Assembly (NCBI GenBank): GCA_002360555.1
Contig: DEQS01000104.1
Span: 1 to 39,046 of the forward strand
Length of the DNA: 39,046 nt
Direction of reading: 5' to 3'
From: Chloracidobacterium sp. UBA3360
GTDB lineage: Bacteria; Acidobacteriota; Blastocatellia; Pyrinomonadales; Pyrinomonadaceae
Positions 15,173 to 24,112 of this stretch are shown one piece after another. The notes under the pieces are model-generated. The model had not been told where the DNA came from. It saw only the letters and a list, made by a program, of their open reading frames with translations, and ran no database searches. How positions within the stretch are numbered: position 1 is the stretch's first letter; every line of letters begins with the position of its first letter. The position numbers and the translations under genes were made by a program.

Positions 15173-15589
15173 CTAAACTAATTCAAGTTTGCTAAAGAAA
15201 TAGGCGATCTCGATCACGGCGTTCTCGTCCGAATCCGAACCGTGAACGGCGTTTTCACCGATCGACGAGGCAAAATCTTTACGCAGCGTACCGTCAGCGG
15301 CCTCAGCCGGATTTGTCGCTCCCATCAGCTCACGCCAAGCCGGAACGGCATCCTTTTTCTCGAGTGCCAGCACGACGCACGGACCGCTCGACATAAATTC
15401 GGTCAGCTCGTCAAAAAATCCTTTGCCCGCGTGAACCGCATAAAATCCCTCAGCCTGCTTACGCGTCTGATGGACCAGCTTCATACCGCGGATCGTAAAA
15501 CCGTTCGCCAGGATACGATCAACGATCTTTCCATGATTCCCTGCCCGAACCGCGTCGGGCTTGATGATTCCAAATGTTAAATTGCTCAT
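15173..15589 (-). CDS. ndk: Nucleoside diphosphate kinase
   Basis: Ndk transfers the gamma phosphate of ATP to other nucleoside diphosphates through a phosphohistidine. The 138-aa protein is of normal length. It has TFGIIKPDAVRAG at the start, K10 for nucleotide binding, and the catalytic H116 in NAVHGSDS. The C-terminal EIAYFFSKLELV replaces the more usual FF...E. It lies just downstream of sucD on the same strand, separated by a 38-bp gap that holds a repeat half-element. The pairing of succinyl-CoA synthetase with Ndk is functionally sensible because the two are known to interact, but co-transcription is inferred. Confidence 0.97.
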   Translation of the reverse strand: MSNLTFGIIKPDAVRAGNHGKIVDRILANGFTIRGMKLVHQTRKQAEGFYAVHAGKGFFDELTEFMSSGPCVVLALEKKDAVPAWRELMGATNPAEAADGTLRKDFASSIGENAVHGSDSDENAVIEIAYFFSKLELV

Positions 15590-15591
15590 TA

Positions 15592-15636
15592 TTGTTTTTT
15601 TGTGTTATTTGTGCCTTTTGTGGCTATTTATTTCAA
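15592..15636. repeat. Single-arm word repeat, CACAAAAGGCACAAA type (element F)
   Basis: The sucD-ndk gap reads, on the plus strand, TTTGTGTTA, TTTGTGCC, TTTTGTGGC in series. Its complement CACAAAAGGCACAAA is a G-to-A variant of the core CACGAAAGGCACGAA found in elements B and C. Only one arm is visible. Confidence 0.65.
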
Positions 15637-16497
15637 ACTTTCTTGTACCGCGATCCCAATATCCGCCGGTGACTGGACAACGCGGATGCCTGCCGCAGTC
15701 AAAGCCGCCATCTTTTCTGCCGCTGTTCCCTTGCCGCCTGAGATGATCGCACCGGCGTGGCCCATGCGGCGGCCCGGAGGTGCTGTCTGGCCGGCGATGA
15801 ACGCGACGATCGGTTTGGTGACGTTATCTTTGGCGTAGGCCGCAGCGTCTTCCTCGGCGGTGCCGCCGATCTCGCCGATCATTACGATGGCGTCGGTGTC
15901 CGGGTCTTCTTGGAATAAACGCAGAGCGTCGGTGTGATTTGTCCCGATGATCGGATCGCCGCCGATGCCGATGGCGGTCGATTGGCCGAGCCCGAGAGCC
16001 GTTAATTGTCCGACCGCCTCATACGTCAGCGTTCCCGAACGCGAAACGACTCCAATACGGCCTTCCATATGAATATGGCCGGGCATGATGCCGATCTTGC
16101 ATTTGCCGGGCGAGATGATGCCGGGGCAATTGGGGCCGATCATGCGGGTGTTGCGGGTCGAAAGATATTCGTTTGCCTTGACCATGTCAGCGACGGGGAT
16201 ACCCTCGGTGATACAGACGACGAGCGGTATTCCCGCATCCGCGGCTTCCATTATCGCGTCGGCGGCAAATGCCGGCGGCACATAGATGACCGAAGCATTT
16301 GCACCGGTTTCTTTGACCGCATCGGCAACCGTATTAAAGACCGCCACACCCTCATGTGTCGATCCACCTTTGCCCGGAGTGACGCCGCCAACGACATTTG
16401 TGCCGTATTCACGCATCGCCAGCATGTGAAATGTGCCTTCTTTCCCGGTGATACCCTGGACGATCAGACGCGTATTTTTATCTACTAAAACGCTCAA
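15628..16497 (-). CDS. sucD: Succinate-CoA ligase subunit alpha
   Basis: SucD carries the phosphohistidine and CoA-binding domain of succinyl-CoA synthetase, the substrate-level phosphorylation step of the TCA cycle. I choose the TTG at 16497 because an AGGAGAA lies 8 nt before it and the product is then 289 aa, the length of E. coli SucD; the frame opens 18 codons earlier without a ribosome site. Motifs are QGITGKEGTFH, GGVTPGKGG, GPNCPGI at 121-127, SRSGTLTYE, and the catalytic H247 in GRRMGHAGAI. sucC is not adjacent, unlike in most genomes. A TATACT at 16535-16540 could be its -10 box. Confidence 0.96.
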   Translation of the reverse strand: MSVLVDKNTRLIVQGITGKEGTFHMLAMREYGTNVVGGVTPGKGGSTHEGVAVFNTVADAVKETGANASVIYVPPAFAADAIMEAADAGIPLVVCITEGIPVADMVKANEYLSTRNTRMIGPNCPGIISPGKCKIGIMPGHIHMEGRIGVVSRSGTLTYEAVGQLTALGLGQSTAIGIGGDPIIGTNHTDALRLFQEDPDTDAIVMIGEIGGTAEEDAAAYAKDNVTKPIVAFIAGQTAPPGRRMGHAGAIISGGKGTAAEKMAALTAAGIRVVQSPADIGIAVQESLK

Positions 16498-16670
16498 GTG
16501 TTTTCTCCTGATTTGCTGTAAAAAGCGAAGCAAAAGTATAACACGTCGCACTTATGGCCACACAATTGGCCACCCTCAACTTTTTTTCTGAACTATTTTG
16601 CGGGTTATTACGTTTGCAAATTAGTTCAATATCCATCGTGCGAAAGATCGCATGTTCGAAGCCCTCAGTT

Positions 16671-17915
16671 ATGCGCGAAGTTTATTCATTTTATCTTGAT
16701 GCTTTCTGGATCGCCGTTAAATCGATCCTCGAACACAAACTCCGCGCGTTCCTCACGCTTATCGGCATCATCATCGGTGTCGCGGCTGTTGTCGTCGTTG
16801 GTGCGTCGATCAGCGGATTAAAGACATACGTCGTTGATAAAGTGGGAAAAATACTCGGGTCAAACCATTTTATGATCACTCGGATGGCGTCGACAGGGCG
16901 AATGTCCGACGAGGAATTTGAACGCAAGAACCGGCTCAACAAAGACGTGACGTGGGCGGAATATCAATACGTCAAAGCAAACTGCAAATCGTGTATGTAT
17001 GTCGGCGCCGAGATCGGTGCTAACGCCGATATTACTCAGGACGGCGTCGAAATGCCTTCAACCCAGATTCTTGGTTCGACGGACAATATGTACGAGATGA
17101 CCGACAAGACTCTCGAAGACGGCCGTTTCTTTACCGCCGACGAGGTCACACGCACCGCCCAAGTGTGTGTCATCGGTACCGACGTCAGGGATAAGTTCTT
17201 TACAAGCGGTTCGCCGATCGGTAAAACGTTAAAAATACGCGGCGTCCCGCTGCAGGTAATTGGCGTTGAGGCAAAACGAGGCTCGTTTTTTGGACAGTCG
17301 ATGGATCGGCTCGTCTATGTACCCATCACGCTGCACAATCAGATCTTTTCCCGGACCGGTGGGATACAAATACACGGCAAAGCTGAAGATAAGGAAAGCT
17401 TTCCGGATGTTATAGACGAGGCACGGCTCCATCTGCGAAACCACCGTCAATTGATCGGCAGTGCCGAAGAAACATTTAGCGTCGTCAATACCGACGAATT
17501 TGGCTCGCAAATGGATCAAATTACCGGCGCGATCGCGGCGGTCGTCGTGCCGATCACAATGATCATCCTCATCGTCGGCGGCATTGTCGTGATGAACATC
17601 ATGCTCGTCTCGGTGACTGAGCGCACATTCGAGGTGGGCCTGAGAAAAGCTCTCGGAGCCACGAAAAAGCAAATTTTGTTACAGTTTCTGATCGAATCGT
17701 CCCTGCTCTGCGTCATTGGCGGCATCATCGGGCTAATATTGGCTGTGGGCGTCACACAATTGATAACCGTTCTCGCCGAAATGACGATGACGATCACCAT
17801 CGGTTACGTGATCTTGTCCGTGACAGTATCGAGTTCGATAGGCGTTATCGCCGGCTTATACCCGGCGTGGAAAGCTGCGAAATTAGACCCGATCGTTGCG
17901 TTGACACAAAGCTAA
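16671..17915 (+). CDS. ABC transporter permease, MacB/FtsX type (first of pair)
   Basis: About 414 aa. I choose ATG at 16671 since the protein then begins, as its relatives do, with a short helix leading into AVKSILEHKLRAFLTLIGIIIG. The frame opens further upstream at 16554 without support. Four membrane segments are seen: one near the N-terminus and three at the C-terminus (TMIILIVGGIVVMNIMLVSV, then CVIGGIIGLILAVG, then VSSSIGVIAGLYPAWKAAK). A large extracytoplasmic MacB-type domain (about 55-280) lies between. The hallmark ERTFEVGLRKALGATKKQI coupling region contacts the ATPase. No ATPase gene is in the window. These are mechanotransmission transporters for lipoproteins, peptides or drugs. 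Confidence 0.9.
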   Translation: MREVYSFYLDAFWIAVKSILEHKLRAFLTLIGIIIGVAAVVVVGASISGLKTYVVDKVGKILGSNHFMITRMASTGRMSDEEFERKNRLNKDVTWAEYQYVKANCKSCMYVGAEIGANADITQDGVEMPSTQILGSTDNMYEMTDKTLEDGRFFTADEVTRTAQVCVIGTDVRDKFFTSGSPIGKTLKIRGVPLQVIGVEAKRGSFFGQSMDRLVYVPITLHNQIFSRTGGIQIHGKAEDKESFPDVIDEARLHLRNHRQLIGSAEETFSVVNTDEFGSQMDQITGAIAAVVVPITMIILIVGGIVVMNIMLVSVTERTFEVGLRKALGATKKQILLQFLIESSLLCVIGGIIGLILAVGVTQLITVLAEMTMTITIGYVILSVTVSSSIGVIAGLYPAWKAAKLDPIVALTQS

Positions 17916-17922
17916 GGTTTTT

Positions 17923-19188
17923 ATGCGATTTACGACATCCCTGCCATACGAAGTACTAAAAATGTCGATGGACTCGATCCGTTCGCATAAGTTCCGTTCG
18001 TTTTTAACGATCCTCGGTATCGTCGTCGGCGTCATTACTGCGATCGTTGTCGCGTCGATCTTGACCGGCATGCGCAACTCGATCGTTTCGATCGTTGAGG
18101 AATACGGCACCAATAATATTTATGCCTATCACCTCTCGACCGGCTTTGGCCCGCGCAGCCGCGACGAACGCAATCGCAAACCTTTGACCGACGAAGACGC
18201 GACCGCTATTTTGGCTCAATCGACAGCAATCGAAGACATTTCGACTCGCGCACCAAACATCGGTTCGTTCAACGGAGGTTTCGACGATAACCTAGTCTAT
18301 GAAGGCAAAAATTATCGCTGGGCGTTGACCGACGGAGTAAATCCAAACTACGCCCCGATGACAAATATCGTCATTAAACAGGGCAGATTTATCACTGACG
18401 CCGACAATTATCAACGCCGCAACGTGCTCGTCGTCGGTGTCAATTGCGTCGAAGCTCTGTTCGAAGGCCACGAGGACGACGTTGTTGGCAAACTGGTCCG
18501 TATGAACGGAATGACGTGGGAGATCATTGGGGTCATCGAAAAACGTAAGGCCGGATTCTTTGGCGAAAACGAAGAGGACCGCAAGGTATTTATGCCTTAT
18601 CGCACCGCTCGAAAAGTCGCCCCGGAACGCGAAGAGACGGTCCACATCATTCAGGCAAAACAGGGCCGCATCACCGAGGCCGTTCAAGAGGTCGAGGGCA
18701 TCTTACGTCAACGCCGCGGAGTTCAGTTTGGCGAGCCAAACAATTTTGATGTTAAAACCGCCGATAATTTTATTGCTCAATTTGACGGCATCATCGGCGG
18801 TGTCGGCATCGCGGCGATCGCGATCTCTTGCCTCGGACTCCTCGTCGGCGGCATCGGAGTGATGAATATCATGCTCGTCTCCGTCACCGAACGCACCAAA
18901 GAGATCGGCATCCGCAAAGCTATCGGAGCAACAAAAAACGCCATCGTCCTGCAATTTCTGCTCGAAGCGATGACGCTTACATTTTTTGGCGGGATAATCG
19001 GCGTATTCGTCGCCATCGGCATCAGCAATCTGATAATGCTGTTTGTTCCAAGCATACCTGCGCAGGTTCCGCCTTGGGCCGTTATAGCAGGCCTGGGCAC
19101 ATCCATCGGTGTCGGCCTGGTTTTCGGCGTGCTGCCGGCTCGCAAAGCATCAAAACTCGACCCGATCGAATGCCTGCGTTACGAGTAA
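17923..19188 (+). CDS. ABC transporter permease, MacB/FtsX type (second of pair)
   Basis: This 421-aa protein has the same plan as the preceding gene and starts 7 bp after it. The N-terminal segment is SIRSHKFRSFLTILGIVVGV, followed by a MacB-type periplasmic domain, then VGGIGVMNIMLVSVTERTKE with IGIRKAIGATKNAI, and a last membrane hairpin ending in LPARKASKLDPIECLRYE. The two proteins are diverged paralogues and probably form a heterodimer. Both need a MacB-like ATPase, and usually a membrane-fusion partner, that must be encoded elsewhere. Its stop abuts the stop of the convergent DUF6265 gene. Confidence 0.9.
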   Translation: MRFTTSLPYEVLKMSMDSIRSHKFRSFLTILGIVVGVITAIVVASILTGMRNSIVSIVEEYGTNNIYAYHLSTGFGPRSRDERNRKPLTDEDATAILAQSTAIEDISTRAPNIGSFNGGFDDNLVYEGKNYRWALTDGVNPNYAPMTNIVIKQGRFITDADNYQRRNVLVVGVNCVEALFEGHEDDVVGKLVRMNGMTWEIIGVIEKRKAGFFGENEEDRKVFMPYRTARKVAPEREETVHIIQAKQGRITEAVQEVEGILRQRRGVQFGEPNNFDVKTADNFIAQFDGIIGGVGIAAIAISCLGLLVGGIGVMNIMLVSVTERTKEIGIRKAIGATKNAIVLQFLLEAMTLTFFGGIIGVFVAIGISNLIMLFVPSIPAQVPPWAVIAGLGTSIGVGLVFGVLPARKASKLDPIECLRYE

Positions 19189-19668
19189 TTATTCACACTT
19201 GATCCGTTTGAAAGGAAAGTCGATCGCCATTTCCTTCTCGCCGTTCTTGCCCTCGATACGGGCAGCGAGTTTGTCCGGACCCGCATTGCGATAGATCACG
19301 CGTTGTGGAAAATCATTTTGCGGATTCTCGAAAATAAGCTCATCTTTTGTTGCGGCTTTTAGCGAAAAAAACGTCGCTGTTGATGCGTTGGGTAATTGAG
19401 CCGAAAACTTTGCCGAATCGCCATCCTGAGCAATACGCATCATTTCCCACGACACGAGTTTGCCGCTTTTGAACGTTCGCCCGATGCCAAACATCGTGCC
19501 GCCGTCCGATGTCGTCCACTGTTCCAGCGTAAGTGTCCCGACCTTGTCATTGTCCTTTTGCCAGCAACCGGTCAGCCATTTCACACTCGCGATGTCAGCC
19601 TTGCCTTGTCCGAAGGTCGACGATGCGGCGATGAACACAATCATTGTCAATACGATCTTAAACTTCAT
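19189..19668 (-). CDS. Exported DUF6265-like protein
   Basis: The protein has 159 aa with a signal peptide at about 1-20 (cleavage near TFGQ). The mature part is a small beta-rich domain with WLTGCWQ, EQWTTSDGGTMFGIGRT, and FENPQNDFPQRVIY, which matches the family I know as DUF6265. Its members are widespread exported proteins without known function, possibly lipocalin-like. It stands convergent to the permease pair with no gap between stops. Nothing in its context suggests a role. Confidence 0.82.
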   Translation of the reverse strand: MKFKIVLTMIVFIAASSTFGQGKADIASVKWLTGCWQKDNDKVGTLTLEQWTTSDGGTMFGIGRTFKSGKLVSWEMMRIAQDGDSAKFSAQLPNASTATFFSLKAATKDELIFENPQNDFPQRVIYRNAGPDKLAARIEGKNGEKEMAIDFPFKRIKCE

Positions 19669-19752
19669 AAATCTTCTCCCTGACCCGATATTGGGTATGC
19701 CGAAAATTTACCGTATCGGCAGTGCAGTTGTATTGTAAAAATCCGACAAAGG

Positions 19753-20556
19753 TCATGCATCTACAAAGAGTCCCGACAGCATTAGGTCGCGGCCGAAATA
19801 CTCCATCGGCGTAACGCCTGCAAAGTTGCGAAAATCGCGGATCATGTGGGATTGATCATAGTATCCGGCAGCAAAAGCGTGGTCGAGCAATGCCGACTTG
19901 TCCTTGTCGGCACTTGCGAGTAAAGATTGAAATCTGATTATTCGAGCAAATAGTTTTGGCGAGAGCCCGATCTGTTCGTTAAAAGTACGTTCGAGTCGAC
20001 GCTCGGACCAGCGCAGATCCGCAGCACAATGGGCGATCTGTTTCGCCCCGTTTGTCGAACGAAGTATAGAAACGCACTCAGTGAGTTCTGCAACGACGGG
20101 TGGGACGTTTAGCGTAACGAGATATTTTTCAAAGACAGCGATCCGCTCATTAAACCCGTCGGCTGCCGCAAGCTTTTCAAAAAGCTCATCCTCGTCCGCA
20201 CCAATTACATCATGCAAATCTACAATTTGATCGCGTATCTCAAACATCGAAATACCGAGCAATGAAAACGCCGACTCCGAATTAAGACGCACGCCAAAGA
20301 TATCCGTTTCGCCGCTTGGCCCGATCACTAAGCTCGAGGTCAACTGGCCCGCAACTATCGATCGCGGTTGGATCTCAGCCACATCACCACGATGGTAAGT
20401 CAGGAAACGGTCGCGGAAATCAAAAATGATCTCGACGCAACCATCGGGCAAAACAGGTTCCGGCCCGGACATTTCATTTACGCTGTATGAGAGTTCCCAG
20501 TACAGCTTTACAAAACGGGCGGAAAGCCCCTGCGGCTTTGTTTCCGAATAGTTCAT
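19753..20556 (-). CDS. AraC-family transcriptional regulator
   Basis: The protein has 267 aa. Residues about 1-150 match the DUF6597-type N-terminal domain (ELSYSVNEMSGPEPVLPDGCVEIIFDF, then VAGQLTSS and FGVRLNSESAFSLL). The C-terminal about 100 residues form the double helix-turn-helix AraC domain (LRWSERRLERTFNEQIGLSP, then DHAFAAGYYDQSHMIRDFRNFAGVTPMEY). The ligand is unknown. Its ATG shares a base with the stop of the beta-CASP gene (TAATG), so it is translationally coupled to it, a rare partner for an AraC regulator. Confidence 0.92.
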   Translation of the reverse strand: MNYSETKPQGLSARFVKLYWELSYSVNEMSGPEPVLPDGCVEIIFDFRDRFLTYHRGDVAEIQPRSIVAGQLTSSLVIGPSGETDIFGVRLNSESAFSLLGISMFEIRDQIVDLHDVIGADEDELFEKLAAADGFNERIAVFEKYLVTLNVPPVVAELTECVSILRSTNGAKQIAHCAADLRWSERRLERTFNEQIGLSPKLFARIIRFQSLLASADKDKSALLDHAFAAGYYDQSHMIRDFRNFAGVTPMEYFGRDLMLSGLFVDA

Positions 20557-21959
20557 TAAGACAGTTCGACTACCTGTTCATAGGACGGCACAACGACGTT
20601 CCAACCAAATTCTTCACGAATATGCTCGGCCATAGCCTCAACGGCATCGGGTTCGCCATGAGTGGTAAATACGGTCTTTGGCGTCGATTGGAGTCCCGAC
20701 AGCCAACGGATGACGGCTTTCCAATCGGCGTGGGCAGAAAATCCCTCGACTTTTTCGATGTGGCATTTTACCGGTATCCAATGCTTCATTATGCGGACCT
20801 CGCGTTCGCCGTCTTGGATGCGGCGTCCGGTAGTACCAGCGGCCTGATAGCCGACAAATACAACTGTCGCATTCTCATTTGGCAACAATCGCATCGCATG
20901 ATGAAGCACACGTCCGCCGCTCAACATCCCCGAGGCGGAGATAATTATCCTCGCACCGCGTAGTTGGTTCAGATGTTTTGATTCGTCGCGGCTCGAGGCT
21001 GTTGTCATCGACGCGGTCCGCAGCGGATGCCGCTTGTTTGCGAGGATCGAAGCGTATTCTCGGTCATGCTCTTCGTGCCAGCGGTTATAGACCTGTGTCG
21101 CTTGTGACGCCATTGGGGAATCGACAACAACTGGCAGAATCGGTATCCGTTTCTTCTCCTCAAGCTCGCGGATCATGTACAAAACTTCCTGTGTACGCCC
21201 AACGGCAAACGCCGGAATCAATATTGGAGCATTACGTTTGGCGGCATCATTGATGATATTTGCCATCTGCGTTTCCGAGTCGATCTCGCCATGCAAACGG
21301 TTGCCGTATGTCGATTCGCACATCAGATAATCGCAATCCGGCGGAGTTGCGGGATCATTGACGATCGCCTGATCGTAATGGCCTAGATCGCCGGAGAAAA
21401 GAAACTTTATTGACGAGCCGTCGTCACGGGCATTTGCCATCTCGACCAGCACAAGGCTCGCACCCATGATATGTCCAGCGACCATAAAGCTCGCGGTCAC
21501 GCCTTCGCATATCTCATACGGCTGGCCGTCGTTGGGCACCGGCCGCAGCAACTGCAAAGCCGCCCGGGCATCGTCCTCATCGTAAAGAGGCAATGCAGGC
21601 GTATGACTCGTCAGGTCGTGGCGGTTGCGGTAATCAGCCTCTTCTTCCTGAAGGCGAGCGGAATCGGGCAGCAATATCTTTAACAGATCGCCGGTCGCAC
21701 GCGAGGTGGTAACCTGTCCGTTAAAACCAAGCTTTACGAGCCGCGGCAGCCATCCCGTGTGATCGATATGGGCGTGCGTGATTATCACCGCGTCGATCTC
21801 CGACGCGATAAATGGCGGATCTTGCCAATTACGTTCACGCAGCTCTTTTAAGCCCTGAAACAATCCGCAATCGACAAGTACCTTTTTGCCGTTATGTTCG
21901 AGTAGATATTTTGAGCCGGTAACCGTGCCGACACCGCCGTAAAACGTTATCTTGGCCAT
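20556..21959 (-). CDS. MBL-fold beta-CASP nuclease (RNA-processing type)
   Basis: I start at ATG 21959 (MAKITFYGG, 467 aa); a TTG five codons upstream is possible but less likely. The metallo-beta-lactamase core has THAHIDHTG (H62, H64, D66, H67), the second His in MVAGHIMGAS, and FSGDLGHYD. The beta-CASP module has CESTYGNR, then PAFAVGRTQE, SASGMLSGGR, and VEGFSAHADW, all typical of the YSH1/CPSF73-like bacterial exo/endonucleases. It is expected to cut RNA in the cytoplasm. The GGDEF-like gene lies upstream by 24 bp and the AraC gene is coupled downstream. Confidence 0.93.
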   Translation of the reverse strand: MAKITFYGGVGTVTGSKYLLEHNGKKVLVDCGLFQGLKELRERNWQDPPFIASEIDAVIITHAHIDHTGWLPRLVKLGFNGQVTTSRATGDLLKILLPDSARLQEEEADYRNRHDLTSHTPALPLYDEDDARAALQLLRPVPNDGQPYEICEGVTASFMVAGHIMGASLVLVEMANARDDGSSIKFLFSGDLGHYDQAIVNDPATPPDCDYLMCESTYGNRLHGEIDSETQMANIINDAAKRNAPILIPAFAVGRTQEVLYMIRELEEKKRIPILPVVVDSPMASQATQVYNRWHEEHDREYASILANKRHPLRTASMTTASSRDESKHLNQLRGARIIISASGMLSGGRVLHHAMRLLPNENATVVFVGYQAAGTTGRRIQDGEREVRIMKHWIPVKCHIEKVEGFSAHADWKAVIRWLSGLQSTPKTVFTTHGEPDAVEAMAEHIREEFGWNVVVPSYEQVVELS

Positions 21960-21983
21960 TGACCAAATATACAACGCATTTGG

Positions 21984-23237
21984 CTAATTTACGAGTTCTT
22001 TTGGGAACCAGAGCACCTTGCTCGGGTCGGAATATTTCGCCTGATCTTTTCTGATGCGTGCAATGTTTAGGAGCGTATCGACCGTTTCGCCGTCCTCACC
22101 ATATGCCGCCCAGCCAAAATTCATCTCGACCTCGATCGAGTCAGTTTCCGACAGTTTTAGCTTACGGCCAAAAAATCCGGTGTGAATTCGAGCGATCACC
22201 TCGGACGACATTTCTTTTGACGCGGTCGGTAGCACGGCCAGAAATTCATCATTTTGCGAGCGTGCAAAGAAATCCATCTGCCGCAGATTGTCCTTTATCG
22301 TGTGAGCAACAAAATTAAGTGCCCGGTCGCCCGCCGCATGGCCGAATTTTTGATTGATCTCATCAAAGCCCTTGATGTCCATCGCGAGTATCGTTAGCGG
22401 ACGTGCCTCGCGATTTCGCGATGCCTCGGCGATCTGATTCTCAACGATCAGATAAAACGCACGCTCGTTTGGCAGGTCGGTGGTTGCATCGGTCAATGCA
22501 TTTTGTTGACTTTGAGCAAGTGCGACCGAGCTTAGTATTAGCGAAGCGACACGCGAGCCTATAGATTCGAACACCGACGGATCAACTTTTTCAAGATCAA
22601 ATTTCGGCTCAAAATTGAGCCTCAATATTCCAAAAACCTCTGCCTCACGGATCAGCGGTATTGCAATACTCGGCAACGCAACATCTCCACGCGAAAACTC
22701 TTCGCGGCCAAGCTCGACGATCTGGGTGTAATAACAGCGGCCAGAGATGCCGGCATCAAGACTAGAAACCTTACCTTTCTGATCAGAGACGCCGATGCCC
22801 TCAACCTCAGATATGACAAAATGGGACCGCGACGCGTCGAGCAACAGCAGAGCCAAAGAACGATATTCGACCACGCCTTTGATGCGGTTTGCTACAAGCC
22901 TAAACGTATCAGCCGGGCCGAGAGCACCGGTAAAAAATTCGTTCGCTTCGTCAAGAGCCTCAAGCCGCCTATCGAGATCGACCGCGAAACCTTCATCAGA
23001 AACAGCCGCACCATGCTTAGCCCGTTTTTGCCAGAAATAGAAAAGAGCACAAACGGCTAGAAAGAAGCCTATGATCGCCGAAAATCCGCGCGTCTTCGGC
23101 TCGACCCCGATTGCGGAATTAGCAAGGAAGTACGTCGCAACTATCGCCGCCAGCGAGGCCGCAATTATGATGACGGGAAATGTTGACGCGGTTCGGCCGT
23201 TGTTTGACGCCGCAGGCGTTTCGGTGATTTTGTCCAT
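21984..23237 (-). CDS. Membrane GAF-GGDEF protein with degenerate active site
   Basis: This 417-aa protein has two membrane helices (about 21-41 and 51-70), a GAF domain (about 95-240) and a GGDEF domain (about 247-415; LTDATTDLPNERAFYLIVE, LAMDIKGFDEINQKFGH). The signature that should read R-x-G-G-D/E-E-F is RSQNDEF at 326-332, with both glycines replaced by Gln and Asn. The Gly pair contacts GTP, so diguanylate cyclase activity is doubtful. It may be a GTP- or c-di-GMP-binding sensor, or a relic. The metal Asp (D287) and DxxxxH features remain. It precedes the beta-CASP gene. Confidence 0.88.
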   Translation of the reverse strand: MDKITETPAASNNGRTASTFPVIIIAASLAAIVATYFLANSAIGVEPKTRGFSAIIGFFLAVCALFYFWQKRAKHGAAVSDEGFAVDLDRRLEALDEANEFFTGALGPADTFRLVANRIKGVVEYRSLALLLLDASRSHFVISEVEGIGVSDQKGKVSSLDAGISGRCYYTQIVELGREEFSRGDVALPSIAIPLIREAEVFGILRLNFEPKFDLEKVDPSVFESIGSRVASLILSSVALAQSQQNALTDATTDLPNERAFYLIVENQIAEASRNREARPLTILAMDIKGFDEINQKFGHAAGDRALNFVAHTIKDNLRQMDFFARSQNDEFLAVLPTASKEMSSEVIARIHTGFFGRKLKLSETDSIEVEMNFGWAAYGEDGETVDTLLNIARIRKDQAKYSDPSKVLWFPKELVN

Positions 23238-23573
23238 TATCGAGAGAGTGGGTGAGACGTGAGATCAAAGGGCGGGAATTCTTCCCTTTTCAAAGATAAC
23301 TTTTCCGTTCAAATTAAGTCAAGAATTTATTTTTATAGCCAGTAAACATCGGCATCCCGACTTATCAACAATTTAGCCGAAAAACGGCATAAAAATATCT
23401 TTAAAAATAGTGATTTTTTGGTCAAATTTAGGTTGACAAAGCGGTCTGTAATCTCTATCTTAACGTTTGCCTTGAATAAGAAAGAGTTCAGGGCAAAACG
23501 GCTGTGTTCGATCAGCCGGGCACCTGGCAACAGGGTTTATATTCTTTGAGAAAGATTTAGGAGTCTTAATAAA
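23238..23573 (+). other. Intergenic region with promoter and structured leader
   Basis: This 336-bp gap between the divergent GGDEF-like gene and the first Ala/Asn lipoprotein gene is AT-rich on its left two thirds. It holds the promoter at 23433-23461 and a leader of about 105 nt with a hairpin, CGGCTG/CAGCCG with an 8-nt loop (23499-23518). An AGGAG at 23559-23563 lies 10 nt before the start ATG. I see no other gene. Promoters for the GGDEF-like gene must also lie here but none is convincing. Confidence 0.6.
23433..23461 (+). promoter_or_regulatory. Promoter of first Ala/Asn lipoprotein gene
   Basis: TTGACA (23433-23438), 17-bp spacer, TATCTT (23456-23461). It is preceded by AAATTTAGG, which is also seen in similar form (TTTTAGGG) before the promoter of the second paralogue. 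Confidence 0.8.
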
Positions 23574-23855
23574 ATGAAAAAGGTAATTGTACTTTCAACT
23601 GTTCTTGGATTGAGCGCTTTGGGTATGGCTTGCGGCGAAGCTGCTAGCAACAATGCTGCTAACAAACCTGCTAACGCAGCTAACACGACCAACGTCGCAC
23701 CGGCAAACAACACTGCCCCTGCAACAAACGCTCCGGCTGCTAACGCACCTGCTGCTAATGCACCTGCTGCTAACGCAACCAACAAACCGGCTGCTAATGC
23801 CCCGGCTGCTAACGCTCCGGCTGCTAACGCAACCAACAAACCGGCAAACAAATAG
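23574..23855 (+). CDS. Ala/Asn/Pro-repeat small lipoprotein (paralogue 1)
   Basis: The protein has 93 aa. The N-terminus MKKVIVLSTVLGLSALGMAC resembles a lipoprotein signal with C20; the -3 residue is Gly, so the lipobox is atypical. The mature part is almost only Ala, Asn, Pro and Thr, with the unit NAPAA repeated and two longer blocks ending in ATNKP. It ends NKPANK with a C-terminal Lys. It shares the leader, GEAASNNAANK and the NKPANK end with the next gene. The Pro-rich repeats should be extended, unlike the helical paralogue. Strong promoter, good Shine-Dalgarno and own terminator suggest high expression. I know of no named family. Confidence 0.85.
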   Translation: MKKVIVLSTVLGLSALGMACGEAASNNAANKPANAANTTNVAPANNTAPATNAPAANAPAANAPAANATNKPAANAPAANAPAANATNKPANK

Positions 23856-23878
23856 TTTGGCCTTGTTTGTACTCGAGT

Positions 23879-23915
23879 AAGCACCTTGTCCTAGGACAGG
23901 GTGCTTTCTTTTTAT
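23879..23915 (+). terminator. Rho-independent terminator
   Basis: A 13-bp stem (AAGCACCTTGTCC pairing with GGACAGGGTGCTT, one G-T wobble) with a TA loop is followed by TCTTTTTATTCTT. It lies 24 bp after the first lipoprotein stop. Confidence 0.9.
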
Positions 23916-23978
23916 TCTTAAGCGTGGTTTTTACAGCAACAGCGGCGCAAAAAAAATTTAAATTTCGTCATTTTAGGG

Positions 23979-24007
23979 TTGACTATCACCGCTCAGATGA
24001 CTATATT
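23979..24007 (+). promoter_or_regulatory. Promoter of second Ala/Asn lipoprotein gene
   Basis: TTGACT (23979-23984), 17-bp spacer, TATATT (24002-24007). The leader is about 100 nt, similar in length to that of the first paralogue. Confidence 0.8.
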
Positions 24008-24112
24008 GTCGATTGTTCCGAAAATTAGAAAGACTTGGGAACAAGGACTGTGCTTGCACGGTCTTCGGTAAATAAATTAGATCTAATCTTTGAAGAAGAC
24101 AGGAGAATCATT

